A stretch of DNA of 64,000 nucleotides from Clostridium sp. JN-9 (GTDB taxonomy: Bacteria; Bacillota; Clostridia; Clostridiales; Clostridiaceae). The stretch covers positions 2,046,001 through 2,110,000 of the forward strand of contig NZ_CP035280.1 of assembly GCF_004103695.1 (NCBI RefSeq), read 5' to 3'. Below, piece after piece: positions 8,682 through 17,428 of this stretch. A program made the position numbers and the translations under genes. The notes under the pieces are model-generated. The model was not told the origin of the DNA. It searched no databases and was given only the letters and a program-made list of their open reading frames with translations. Within the stretch, counting starts at the first letter, position 1; every line of letters starts with the position of its first letter.

Positions 8682-10154
8682 GTGAGTGAAGGCCAAATCA
8701 TCGAGATTTACAATCAAGGTGTATCTCAGGTTATAGGTGTTATTAAAGAATTATCAAATCAAATTAAAGAACTACAATCTCAAGTAGAAACACTTTCTAA
8801 AGAGAATAAGGCTCTAAACGAGCGTGTAAAATCATTAGAAAGCCAAGTCAACAAAAACAGTAGTAATAGCAGTAAACCTCCATCGTCAGATGGCTTTAAA
8901 AAGAAGACTAAAAGTTTAAGAACAAAATCAGGTAAAAAACCTGGCGGTCAAAGGGGTCATGAAGGAGCAACATTGTGTTTACATGATACTCCTGATGAAA
9001 TTGAAATTCACAATGTTGAATTCTGTACTGAATGCGGAGCATCCCTAAAGGATGTACCTCCTGAAAGATATATTGTTCGTCAAATTATAGATATACCAGA
9101 TGTAAAAGTTAAAATTGTAGAGCATAGAGCAGAAGTTAAAATATGTCCTCATTGTAAAAGTAAAAATACAGCTGCTTTTCCAGAAGAAATAAAGAATACA
9201 GTTCAATATGGAGAACGCCTGAAAGCGATAGCTGTTTACTTAACTCAATATCAATTGATTCCGTATAAACGTGCTGTTGAACTCATTGAGGATTTATTTA
9301 ACCATCATTTAAGTCAAGGTAGTATGGTAACCTTCAATCAAGACTGTCATGATAATTTACAAGCTATAACAAATAGGATTAGAAATAGCCTTACCTCATC
9401 TACAGGAGCAGTTCATTTTGATGAAACTGGTATTTATATAGATAAAAAACGCCAGTGGCTTCATGTTGCTTCTAATGAAAATCTTACATATTATGAATGC
9501 CATGAAAAGCGTGGTAAAAAGGCTATTGATGATATTACAATACTTCCAAACTTTACTGGGACGGCAGTCCATGATGGTTTTAAAACTTATTTTAAGTATA
9601 CTAACTGCAATCATGCTCTATGTAATGCTCATATATTAAGAGAATTGAATGGTATAACTGAATTACAAGGTCAAAATTGGGCAAAGCCAATGAAAAATCT
9701 ATTGTTAGATATAAAAAAAGAAGTAGATTTAGCTAATAACAAACAAAATGCTTTACCTTTAGATAAAATTCAGGATTTTGAATCTAAGTATGATAAAATA
9801 CTTAAAGCTGGCATTGATGAAGACTATGCTAAAAACATTGAATTATATTCTAAAAAGAAGGTAAAGAAAAGTGCCAGTCTTAATTTACTCAATAGATTAA
9901 ATGGCTATAAGGAACAAATACTTGCTTTCATGTATGACTTTGATATACCTTTTGATAATAACTTAGCAGAACGTGATTTACGTATGGCTAAAGTTAAGCA
10001 AAAGATTTCAGGCACCTTTAGAAGTTCTGCTAGAGCTAACGCTTTTACTAGAATCCGTGGATATGTATCTACTGTAAGAAAACAAGGCAAAAATGCCTTG
10101 GATTGCATAAAATCAACATTTACAGTGAATCAATTTGATCCAACTTTGACGTAA
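8682..10154 (+). CDS. tnpC: IS66 transposase TnpC
   Basis: 490 residues. A leucine-zipper coiled coil covers about residues 10-60, followed by the IS66 linker KNSSNSSKPPSSDG, a zinc-binding region (CTECG, CPHCKSK) and the DDE core: D in HFDETGIYID, D in AVHDGF, E in NNLAERDLRMAKVKQK. It starts at a GTG with AAGGTGG upstream. All catalytic residues are visible, so it may be active. Confidence 0.95.
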   Translation: MSEGQIIEIYNQGVSQVIGVIKELSNQIKELQSQVETLSKENKALNERVKSLESQVNKNSSNSSKPPSSDGFKKKTKSLRTKSGKKPGGQRGHEGATLCLHDTPDEIEIHNVEFCTECGASLKDVPPERYIVRQIIDIPDVKVKIVEHRAEVKICPHCKSKNTAAFPEEIKNTVQYGERLKAIAVYLTQYQLIPYKRAVELIEDLFNHHLSQGSMVTFNQDCHDNLQAITNRIRNSLTSSTGAVHFDETGIYIDKKRQWLHVASNENLTYYECHEKRGKKAIDDITILPNFTGTAVHDGFKTYFKYTNCNHALCNAHILRELNGITELQGQNWAKPMKNLLLDIKKEVDLANNKQNALPLDKIQDFESKYDKILKAGIDEDYAKNIELYSKKKVKKSASLNLLNRLNGYKEQILAFMYDFDIPFDNNLAERDLRMAKVKQKISGTFRSSARANAFTRIRGYVSTVRKQGKNALDCIKSTFTVNQFDPTLT

Positions 10155-10213
10155 AAGCTCCGTTTAAAAAGGAACGAAGTACCTTTTTTTGGTGAACCTA
10201 AAATTAATATTAA

Positions 10214-10261
10214 CACCTTACTGTCAGATGCATAAGAATTTGAAAGTAAGGTGCTTTTTTA
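10214..10261 (+). terminator. Rho-independent terminator of the IS66 transposase gene
   Basis: CACCTTACT pairs with AGTAAGGTG across a 20-nt loop and is followed by CTTTTTT. It lies 60 bp after the tnpC stop, inside the element. Confidence 0.75.
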
Positions 10262-10290
10262 TATACTTTTTAGGGTAACTGAATAGTTAC

Positions 10291-10602
10291 ACTATTTTTT
10301 AAAGCATATTTTAGAACTGATTTTGATAATATTTCTTCTTCTTTTTCAACAGTCTCTTTACCTAAGTTCTTTAAATAATCTAATATTAATTGTTCAAAGA
10401 CAGATACTAAAGATAATACTGTTAAATCATTTAATTCATTTTCCGCTTTCAATAAAATTTCTTTAGCATCATTTAACGTATATTCAGCTAATGAACTATC
10501 TAATGGCACAATCTCTGGTGAAGAATTTAATATTTTTGAAGTAATTCTTTGACTTTCAATAGTTAACTTATACCATTGCATTATTTCTTCTAGCTTATTC
10601 AT
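10291..10602 (-). pseudogene. 5' fragment of a HEPN-type gene split by IS66
   Basis: It starts at an ATG at 10602 that overlaps the stop of the upstream gene by 4 bp (ATGA). It encodes 104 native residues, mostly helical (MNKLEEIMQWYKL ... SVFEQLILDYLKNLG), then runs into the IS end, which adds VTIQLP and a stop at 10270. Joined to 8346-8537 it restores an in-frame protein of about 167 residues with an R-x4-H HEPN motif. The 104-residue product lacks that motif and should be inactive as a nuclease. The HEPN assignment is by motif and helical pattern only. Confidence 0.75.
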
Positions 10603-11048
10603 GCCATCATCACTTTCAAAATTTCAGAAAATACTTCTTCATCAAAAGCTTTATAAACTCCATCTACTTTAACTATCCAACCATTATCTATAGTTAGCAA
10701 TATTGAATATTTCCCTTTTGTAGATAATATATCTATTCTTCCAACTGCACCTAAAATCATTCTTCCTATAGGTCTAATATAAATAGTGTCCCATAAACTT
10801 CTAATAATAAGGGATTTAATTTTATACTTTCCTAAAAGTTCCTCATTGATTTCAATTTCCTCATCTGTTACTTCTACTAATTTATTTTTAACTGGTTCAT
10901 CCAGCCAGCTTTTTATGTTACTAACAATTTCATTAACACTATTAATCCATTTTTTCTTTTCTTCCTCAGCATTAAACTCTTTTTTAGTTTTTTCCTCAAG
11001 TTTTTTCTGTAGAAAATCATTTAAATCTGATATTAGCTTTTCCTCCAC
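10599..11048 (-). CDS. Uncharacterised 149-aa partner gene of the split HEPN gene
   Basis: I do not recognise the family. The N-terminal half is charged and helical (LNDFLQKKLEEKTKKEF); the C-terminal half is strand-rich (YSILLTIDNGWIVKVDG). Its stop overlaps the start of the HEPN-type gene by 4 bp, so the two were one translationally coupled pair. Pairs with this arrangement are often toxin-antitoxin or HEPN-partner modules; that role is inference. The start is uncertain: the GTG at 11048 has no ribosome binding site before it, and GGAGG lies just inside the frame. Confidence 0.6.
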   Translation of the reverse strand: MEEKLISDLNDFLQKKLEEKTKKEFNAEEEKKKWINSVNEIVSNIKSWLDEPVKNKLVEVTDEEIEINEELLGKYKIKSLIIRSLWDTIYIRPIGRMILGAVGRIDILSTKGKYSILLTIDNGWIVKVDGVYKAFDEEVFSEILKVMMA

Positions 11049-11121
11049 AAATTATTAACTATATTAAATTAGATATTTATAAAAATAACCATTTAGATAG
11101 GTCACAGTTACCCAAATGGGG

Positions 11122-11410
11122 CTACTGTCTATAAATAGTTAATATGAATTCTTCCCCTAATTCTTTAAGCATAGGCTCTTTAGCTCCATTATCTTTCATA
11201 GTCTTTATTATCATTGGAATTCCCCGTCCCAGTTGATCAATATATCTCATGTTTTCCATATACTTAACTAAAAGCAGATTTATCTTCTTCATATAAATCA
11301 AAAGTATTATATTTAAGAAAATAATCCCTTATTATATCTAAATTTAAATCTTTAATAGAGGTATTATGGACAGGAGAAATATAATAATGAATACTACCAT
11401 TTTCATTCAT
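11122..11410 (-). pseudogene. Remnant of an AlbA_2/HATPase_c_4-type DNA-binding protein
   Basis: Two pieces in different frames. The first begins at an ATG at 11410 (MNENGSIHYYISPVHNTSIKDL) and stops after about 48 codons. The second encodes KYMENMRYIDQLGRGIPMII and ends ILTIYRQ-stop at 11122. IxxLGRGIPxM is typical of the C-terminal half of AlbA_2 / ATP-dependent RecG-like regulators. Most of the protein is missing, with a deletion and a frameshift between the pieces. Confidence 0.55.
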
Positions 11411-11650
11411 AATTTAAAACACCCTCAACTTTTGGATACATTATTTACTATATAGCATATTTTATAATTATACACGCATGTGTTACTTGCCTGAAAGAGC
11501 AAAGTCATACGTATATTTCAAAATAATAATCTATATAATTTGCTCTCTTCCTACTTTTTTACTCTTGGATTCATAACTTTAACCGTTTCCCCCTATATTA
11601 TAACCCGTTTCTTAGAGAATTACATTATGCATTAAAAACATATTTCTACT

Positions 11651-12235
11651 CTATCGCCCTAAAATGTCGACATTACCGACACTGTCAAAACTAATTGCGG
11701 ACTCCACATATTTTTTATATAATTCCCTATTTTTACTGTTAAAATAAGATAATAATCGTCCACTACAAATTAAATTTTCTTTTTGATTACCAATATACAT
11801 TGAATAACTGCTCCATTCATAAATCTCAGGCTTTTCAACCATTTTCGCTCTAACTGGGTTCAAATGTATATACCTGCTTGTTTCAAGCATCTGAGAATCT
11901 GATTCTATAAGTTCTGCAAAATATCTACCTTGGAACAAGTGCCCAATGTAATTATATTTTTTATTATAGTATGTTGCATATCTACTATTTACTCTCCCAA
12001 TAAATTGTCCTGCCGGTTTATCTTCTGTTTTTATTAATATATGTACATGGTTATCCATTAAACAGTAACATATTACTTCATATTTATCATATTCATAATA
12101 TTTCATTGCTTCTTTTATCAATGTTAAATAATATGAAAAATCTTGTTCATCATTAAATATATCATTCCTATGATTTCCTCTAGCTGTAATATGATAACTT
12201 GCTCCAGGATACCATTTTCTTTTTTTAGTTGGCAT
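11651..12235 (-). CDS. REP-associated tyrosine transposase (RAYT, Y1 family)
   Basis: 194 residues with the Y1 transposase (TnpA_REP) pattern: YHITARGNHRNDIF, the HUH metal site NHVHILIK, then FIGRVNSRYATYYNKKY with candidate catalytic tyrosines, GHLFQGRY and the RYIHLNPVRAKMV signature. The start is the ATG at 12235, with AAAAGGGG 8 nt upstream; a longer frame would run into the SIR2-like gene. RAYTs are single-copy HUH transposases linked in other bacteria to short palindromic REP elements. It follows the truncated end of the SIR2-like gene and may have caused that truncation. Seems intact. Confidence 0.88.
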   Translation of the reverse strand: MPTKKRKWYPGASYHITARGNHRNDIFNDEQDFSYYLTLIKEAMKYYEYDKYEVICYCLMDNHVHILIKTEDKPAGQFIGRVNSRYATYYNKKYNYIGHLFQGRYFAELIESDSQMLETSRYIHLNPVRAKMVEKPEIYEWSSYSMYIGNQKENLICSGRLLSYFNSKNRELYKKYVESAISFDSVGNVDILGR

Positions 12236-12288
12236 AATCAAGACCCCTTTTATTTTCTTATTCTTGATTATTACCCATTTTCCATTTT

Positions 12289-13407
12289 TTACACCCCTGG
12301 GGCGCTTATCCATCTAACAAAACCAAAAGATAATTTTGGTATAAGCTGAGGTGGAAAAAGCGACTTAGAATGTGTATCCCATTCATTACCTAGGTACATA
12401 AAAAGTTTACCACAATTAGGGCATTCTCTCCAATTAGAAGATCCATGCGGAAAATAAAACTTTCCAATTCTAACCCTTCTATCAGTTTTATGTTCATGAT
12501 CATTTAACCTCTGTACTACAGTCTCATTAAGAGGATACCAAATATCCTGATCTTCAGAATCAATTTTTCTAACAGCCATAAAATTGCCCATATCATTAAA
12601 TAATTTCATAGGAACTGCAGGTGAGCCTATATATGGTACATTAGAAGAATTATTCAAATCTCTATTAGCATTAAATATCATCCATAGCAGAATGGGATCC
12701 CAATTCAGTGATATAACAGAATAATCAAACATATAAAATTCTCTGGAATCAGTTTTATATCCCCTATTATAGGCATCAATTCCATCCTTTTGCATTAACT
12801 TTCCAAGACAAAGTGCAAAATCATAATATGGTTTTATTAGGTTTTTATTTTTCAACAGATTAAAATGATAATTTAAGGAATGAATAAGAGTTGTCATCAT
12901 TACTAGCGTATTTCTAGATTTTATAATATTTTGCAGCGGCAAAAATTGTTCTTCACCATGGTCATTTACATAAAAGCCCTCTTTTTCTGAGATATGCATG
13001 TCTATAATGTTGAATAAATCCTGAATCTTCATCCTGCCTACCTTGTAATTAGGGCAAATCTTCATTATTTTTCTTAAAGAATTCCAGTCATAGTATTCTC
13101 TAAGTTCTTTTACCCTCTTATCACCATTAACATTAAATTCCTGCCTTATCTCTGTCTCTATATCGTTAATATCTATAGATGTATCCAAAAACTTGAACAA
13201 ATTCTCAAGACTTTTATCTATAGCTTTATCATGTGTAACTTTATTGAATACTTCCCCTATACTAATTTTACTGTTTTCATCACAACTTTTACACAACTCC
13301 ATAAAAAAGTTTCCAATTTGCACTGTAGTTTTAAATCCAAGTGCAGCAGTTGCTCCTGCTCCCCAAAACATAACAGTCTTGGGCCATTTAGGCTTATATG
13401 TTTCCAT
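12289..13407 (-). CDS. SIR2-like domain protein, probably C-terminally truncated
   Basis: 372 residues. MFWGAGATAALGF near residue 15 is the NAD-binding GAGAS-type loop of SIR2-like proteins, and VISLNWDPILLW, FPHGSSNW and the single CPNC are further family motifs. SIR2-like proteins in bacteria are often NAD-degrading defence effectors; some are sirtuin-like. Homologues normally continue after the CxxC with a second CxxC and an IGYS-type segment. Here the frame ends SFGFVRWISAPGV at the RAYT boundary, so it looks cut off. It starts 2 bp after the stop of the small gene upstream, implying an operon. Family confident; function and activity uncertain. Confidence 0.75.
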   Translation of the reverse strand: METYKPKWPKTVMFWGAGATAALGFKTTVQIGNFFMELCKSCDENSKISIGEVFNKVTHDKAIDKSLENLFKFLDTSIDINDIETEIRQEFNVNGDKRVKELREYYDWNSLRKIMKICPNYKVGRMKIQDLFNIIDMHISEKEGFYVNDHGEEQFLPLQNIIKSRNTLVMMTTLIHSLNYHFNLLKNKNLIKPYYDFALCLGKLMQKDGIDAYNRGYKTDSREFYMFDYSVISLNWDPILLWMIFNANRDLNNSSNVPYIGSPAVPMKLFNDMGNFMAVRKIDSEDQDIWYPLNETVVQRLNDHEHKTDRRVRIGKFYFPHGSSNWRECPNCGKLFMYLGNEWDTHSKSLFPPQLIPKLSFGFVRWISAPGV

Positions 13408-13409
13408 AA

Positions 13410-13742
13410 TTAATCACACTTTCTTACAGCAGTTATTGTGCCATCTGTACCTTTATAATCAACTCCAAAAATACATATAGTTCCAGAATTAAAAATATTA
13501 TTTATTAAATTTCTTATTCCTTCTTTTACAGAAAATTCTTTATCAGCATCTTCCAGGTAAAAAGGTTTAGCCGTTATAACGAAACTATTAACTGTAGCGG
13601 CTGCATCATTTGTATCATAACTTATAAATATATTTCTATCCTTATCCTCTTGAATTCCTTCATTTTTAAGAAGTTTAATTTCTTTTTCATAATTTTTGCA
13701 TTTTAATATGAATCCTTCTACGCCTTCTAATATAACTTTCAA
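13410..13742 (-). CDS. Uncharacterised 110-aa protein upstream of the SIR2-like gene
   Basis: Not recognised. It is alpha/beta with an acidic centre (SVKEGIRNLINNIFNSG, TICIFGVDYKGTDG). The frame stays open upstream to beyond 13790, where AGGAGGAGG occurs but no ATG/GTG/TTG follows at a good distance. The TTG at 13742 has AAGGA upstream and is a usable start. It runs directly into the SIR2-like gene, so the pair is probably cotranscribed. Confidence 0.6.
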   Translation of the reverse strand: MKVILEGVEGFILKCKNYEKEIKLLKNEGIQEDKDRNIFISYDTNDAAATVNSFVITAKPFYLEDADKEFSVKEGIRNLINNIFNSGTICIFGVDYKGTDGTITAVRKCD

Positions 13743-13841
13743 ACCATCCTTATCAGTTACCTGTTTAATAGTTGCTTTTATGTATCTTATATTACCTATT
13801 CCTCCTCCTAAATTACATTTTATTTAATTATTCCATTATCA

Positions 13842-14024
13842 TTATGCCATTACATCCAAATGCTGCCCTAGATTAGGATCTGCTGCAACATTATTTTTCA
13901 TCATTTCTGTCATCTGTGCTGCATTTTGTTCTCCAATATCCATAGCCTTCTTCATTAAAGCTATACCAACTGATTCTTTTACCCTTGATTGACTCATTAC
14001 CATTGATAATGCTGCTATGTCCAT
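13842..14024 (-). CDS. yjfB: YjfB-like small protein (intact copy)
   Basis: 60 residues: MDIAALSMVMSQSRVKESVG, ending GQHLDVMA. This matches the short YjfB family, annotated as putative motility protein in Firmicutes; the function is unknown. A GGGGGA ribosome binding site precedes the ATG. Two decayed copies lie at 16503-16685 and 17919-18203. All three share the same leader, in which GTCAC and TTGGGAAAAATAG recur. Its place beside the flagellin genes fits a motility link. Confidence 0.85.
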   Translation of the reverse strand: MDIAALSMVMSQSRVKESVGIALMKKAMDIGEQNAAQMTEMMKNNVAADPNLGQHLDVMA

Positions 14025-14067
14025 AGTTATTCCCCCTGCTTACTATTTTTCCCAAGTCACAGTCACC

Positions 14068-15141
14068 TTATGACTCAAATCTTTTTGCAGTTTCAATTAA
14101 TTCTTTATCATATGTGTATAAATCATCTAAACTTTCCAAATTGATTTTACTTCTGCTTTTATCATCGTTAGGTAATATTAAAGATTTCCTTGAACCCAGG
14201 GAAAGCCTGCATATCCACTTTCTTGTATTATTATTGTAAAGTATTCCAAAATAAGATTCAGTGTCTTTATAAGTTATATTTTTTAAATCTACATCATGAC
14301 GCAGTATGGATTTTATTATTGCGAAGGCTTCCAGCTCTTCGGCTGTGGTAACAATTTTATTAACATTCTCATCAGCTGCTATTTCACCATTAGCATTATC
14401 TACAGGTGCATCATCTGAATTTGAAGGATTTGTGCTCTTTAATGTTTCTTTAAATTTTTCACTCATTGTATCATTAATAAATTGATTAAAGGATTTCTTT
14501 ACTATTGGTATAAACTTTTCTACAACTGTTGAAGTTCTTCTTCCATCGTAGACTTTACTTAATAAATAGTTTGCAAAATCTTCAGATGGAGAAAGTAATT
14601 GTGATTTTAGGTACTCCTTTACTAAACTTGTATATTTTAAATCAGATGCAGTGCTTACTATATTATTTATATCTAATACATCTTTATGAAAATTTTTCAG
14701 ATATTCAATTGCAGGATCTTTTAAATCGAATAAATTCAACTCAAAGAATGGCTTTTCATCCATTTTATTAGCCTCATCTAAATCGGTATAAAATTTATAA
14801 ACAATTCCATTGGTAAGAACACCAAACTTTGCAGATGTTGTTGAAAAATATCTAAATAACTGAGAACCATGTTTTTCTAAATTATCATTGCACGCTTTAG
14901 CTTCTATTAAGATTATAGGAGTATCCTCTAACAAAATAGCATAATCAACTTTTTCGCCTTTTTTAACTCCAAAGTCAGCATCAAATTCAGGGCAAAATTC
15001 TAATGGATTAAAAACATCATACCCCAACAATTGAAAAAATGGTAAGATAAGTGATTGTTTTGTGGCCTCTTCAGTTTTTATTTGGTCAACCAATTTTTCT
15101 GCTTTTTCGGCCAATGCTTCAAGCTTGTCCTTTAATTCCAT
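14068..15141 (-). CDS. HsdR N-terminal-like (HSDR_N) PD-(D/E)xK nuclease-fold protein
   Basis: 357 residues. The N-terminal 150 residues match the type I restriction subunit R N-terminal domain as it occurs in stand-alone proteins: TKQSLILPFFQLLGYD, then KVDYAILLEDTPIILIEAKA, giving D66, E80 and K82 as the nuclease triad, and LFRYFSTTSAKFGVLTNG. There is no helicase domain. The C-terminal part (VTTAEELEAFAIIKSIL, then a small beta domain) is typical of these free-standing forms. No methylase or specificity gene is nearby. A role in defence is plausible but not shown. Confidence 0.8.
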   Translation of the reverse strand: MELKDKLEALAEKAEKLVDQIKTEEATKQSLILPFFQLLGYDVFNPLEFCPEFDADFGVKKGEKVDYAILLEDTPIILIEAKACNDNLEKHGSQLFRYFSTTSAKFGVLTNGIVYKFYTDLDEANKMDEKPFFELNLFDLKDPAIEYLKNFHKDVLDINNIVSTASDLKYTSLVKEYLKSQLLSPSEDFANYLLSKVYDGRRTSTVVEKFIPIVKKSFNQFINDTMSEKFKETLKSTNPSNSDDAPVDNANGEIAADENVNKIVTTAEELEAFAIIKSILRHDVDLKNITYKDTESYFGILYNNNTRKWICRLSLGSRKSLILPNDDKSRSKINLESLDDLYTYDKELIETAKRFES

Positions 15142-15625
15142 ATTATCTCTCCTCTCTCATTTTAACTTTTGATATTATGTTATGTTCGACACATTATCTA
15201 AATAGTCGACAAGTTATATACATTTATAGAAACAATTACCGCATAACTTTAAAAAAATACTCAAATTGCATTTTACAAATTGAGTAATAAATCTATTTAA
15301 TTTATTTTACCATATAAGAAGATAATTCAACTAATTGAATTATTTAGTATAATATAAATATATCATAAAATTTTACATTTTACAACTAATACAGACATAA
15401 TGTTAAAAATAATGACTTTAATGTAAGTTTCAAATATAATCTCACATAAAAAATCTTGAAAGCTTATATTGCTGCTTTTGTAGTTTCAACAATGCTGTTA
15501 ATGGCTGCTTCGCCGTAACACAATATTCATGAGTATATTATTTTTATTTTGGAATCATGCTTAATTATATTATAAATTTGAAATAATAAGTAATAAGTAA
15601 AGAGTTTATAATATATGAGGTAAAA
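15142..15625. other. 484-bp gap between HSDR_N gene and LAGLIDADG gene
   Basis: AT-rich. Two TTCGACA/TCGACAA sites near 15184-15213 resemble Spo0A boxes. Around 15455-15518 a short plus-strand frame (KILKAYIAAFVVSTMLLMA) reads like a signal-peptide remnant but has no start with a ribosome site and stops after about 22 codons. No gene is supported. Confidence 0.4.
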
Positions 15626-16489
15626 ATGATTAACAATTATAGTAATAAAATATACAAAGTTACAGATATTGAGCAAAATATTATTGTAGGAAGTCTTTTA
15701 GGAGATGGAAGTCTTGCAATGTATGGCAGGAGCAAAAATGCTTATTATAGAGAACATGGATGTGATGAACAAATCCAATATAGGTTATGGAAGGCTGAAA
15801 AACTGAAAAACTTAGATTTCAGATTACTTACAAACTGTAAATATGCCAAGCTATGTTCCCATAGCAACATTTTTTTCACCAAGCTATATTCTATGTTTTA
15901 TATAAATGGTATAAAAACTATTACAGAAGAAAATATAAAATTACTGAACCACCCTATAGGATTAGCTTGTTTTTATATGGATGACGGCACATTGGTTATT
16001 GACTCTTCAAAGCGAAAAAAAGGCTCTATATACATCTTTCCAAGGATTTCATTATATACATTGAGCTTTTCAGAGGATGAGAATAATATAATAATGGATC
16101 ATTTATATAATTGTTTTGGAATTAAAACAAAAATAAAATATAGGAAGGACGGTAAAAAATGCATACTTGAAATAAATAAAAAGGAAGATATTATAAACTT
16201 TATTGATGTTATAAAACCACATGTTTCAGAAGTTTTGTGTATGAATTATAAAATAGATCTGGTAGGAAGATTTGAGAAAAAAAGAGCCGCATTAAAAAAA
16301 CAGGGCTGGGAAAATATTAATTTTTGGAAAGAAGAAGTTACAAATAATAACTACACAAAAGAAGAGGAGTTATTTATTTTAAATTCAAAGAAAAATGGGA
16401 TTTCTATTAAAGAAATTTCTGAAGCTCTCAAAAGACCATATTGGGGAGTAGTAGATAAAATAAGAAGGATGAAAAATAATAACATTTAA
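15626..16489 (+). CDS. Free-standing LAGLIDADG homing endonuclease with Myb/SANT-like tail
   Basis: 287 residues with two LAGLIDADG motifs: IVGSLLGDGSL near residue 20 and LACFYMDDGTL near 112, each with the catalytic aspartate. The region between and after is typical of the LAGLIDADG DNA-endonuclease family. The tail (YTKEEELFILNSKKNGISIKEI ... WGVVDKIRRM) reads as a helix-turn-helix of SANT/Myb type, a DNA-binding add-on. AGGTAAAA precedes the ATG. It is on the opposite strand to its neighbours, and no intron or intein hosts it here. Confidence 0.85.
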   Translation: MINNYSNKIYKVTDIEQNIIVGSLLGDGSLAMYGRSKNAYYREHGCDEQIQYRLWKAEKLKNLDFRLLTNCKYAKLCSHSNIFFTKLYSMFYINGIKTITEENIKLLNHPIGLACFYMDDGTLVIDSSKRKKGSIYIFPRISLYTLSFSEDENNIIMDHLYNCFGIKTKIKYRKDGKKCILEINKKEDIINFIDVIKPHVSEVLCMNYKIDLVGRFEKKRAALKKQGWENINFWKEEVTNNNYTKEEELFILNSKKNGISIKEISEALKRPYWGVVDKIRRMKNNNI

Positions 16490-16502
16490 TTTAAATTTAT
16501 CA

Positions 16503-16685
16503 TTATACCATTGCATCCAAATGCTACCTTGGATTAGGATCTGCTGCAGCGTTATTTTTCATCATTTCTGTCATCTGTGCTGCATTTTCCTATCCAATAT
16601 CCATAACCTTCTTCATTAAAGCTATACCAACTGATTCTTTTGCTCTTGATTGACTCATTATTATTGAAAGTGCTACTATATCCAT
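16503..16685 (-). pseudogene. Second YjfB-like copy, disrupted by two stop codons
   Basis: Aligned codon by codon with 13842-14024, it has MDIVALSIIMSQSRAKESVG and then TAG after about codon 31 and again near codon 53. The shared leader lies upstream at 16700-16730. It is clearly a duplicated and decayed copy. Confidence 0.85.
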
Positions 16686-16756
16686 AGTTATCTCCCACGC
16701 TTACTATTTTTCCTAAGTCACAGTTACCCTTAGTGGGATACTTGCAGCCCACTTAC

Positions 16757-17428
16757 TTAATGGTTCTTTTCAGTTGAAAATTTAAGTATATACTTACACA
16801 ACAGCTTCCATTCATCAGGATCATCTTTTCTTGTGGAATCGAATTGTGATTGTTCTATTAAAATCCCATCGTTTTTTACAATTTTTGTTTTCCATTTTTT
16901 ATTTTCATCGAATAAGTCAATGGGTGGTATTGGATCTGATGCACATCCTCTTTCAAAAAACTGCCATCTGATACAATCAGTTAGTATCACCCTTGAATTT
17001 TTAGATAAATGTGATTTTAGCTCTTTTATTGTACGTGGATTATAATTTCCCATTTCTTTATTGTATATAGAATCTAGCTTGGGCGATTTAATTTCAATAG
17101 CCGCTAAATAATCTACTGTATTATTTAAATTATCTAATTTCCAATTTCTTGCTATTAGTAAATCTGGAGGGGCGGCATTAGAGCCTTTATATTGAGAATT
17201 ATTATGAATTTTTGAATTTCTATTATCATATTGTGTTGAAACATCAACAATCATTATATCAGTGCTAGTAAACAATTCCTCTAAAAATGGGATGACAATA
17301 CGATTTTGAAAATTAATTTCTCTAGAATCCATTTCCATGTATTTATCAACTAATTTCTTGTAATAATCATAAGAAAACCAATTATCATCTATGATATTTA
17401 ATTTTGGACTATCATGTTCAGTGTTCAT
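16757..17428 (-). CDS. PD-(D/E)xK nuclease-fold protein, uncharacterised
   Basis: 223 residues from the ATG at 17428 (GAAGG 10 nt upstream); the longer frame from 17449 has no ribosome site. The pattern NFQNRIVIPFLEELF, then APPDLLIARN and YLAAIEIKSPKL gives D89, E112 and K114, the usual nuclease-fold triad. I do not recognise the exact family. It lies between two decayed yjfB copies, so it is probably cargo gained in the same region. Restriction or other defence use is inference. Confidence 0.7.
   Translation of the reverse strand: MNTEHDSPKLNIIDDNWFSYDYYKKLVDKYMEMDSREINFQNRIVIPFLEELFTSTDIMIVDVSTQYDNRNSKIHNNSQYKGSNAAPPDLLIARNWKLDNLNNTVDYLAAIEIKSPKLDSIYNKEMGNYNPRTIKELKSHLSKNSRVILTDCIRWQFFERGCASDPIPPIDLFDENKKWKTKIVKNDGILIEQSQFDSTRKDDPDEWKLLCKYILKFSTEKNH

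Larger units (their letters stand above)
8546..10290 (+). mobile_element. IS66-family insertion sequence, complete, with 8-bp target duplication
   Basis: Terminal inverted repeats GTAACTATTCAG start at 8546 and end at 10290. The flanks carry the direct repeat ACTATTTT at 8538-8545 and 10291-10298. An 8-bp duplication and GTAA ends are standard for IS66. The element is 1745 bp and holds a single TnpC-type gene without TnpA/TnpB, as in the ISBst12 group. The intact ends and exact duplication point to a recent insertion. It interrupts a HEPN-type gene. Confidence 0.93.

Noticed and set aside
15455-15520. Signal-peptide-like plus-strand peptide
   Set aside because: About 22 codons, no start codon with a ribosome site; at best a remnant, so only noted in the gap entry.
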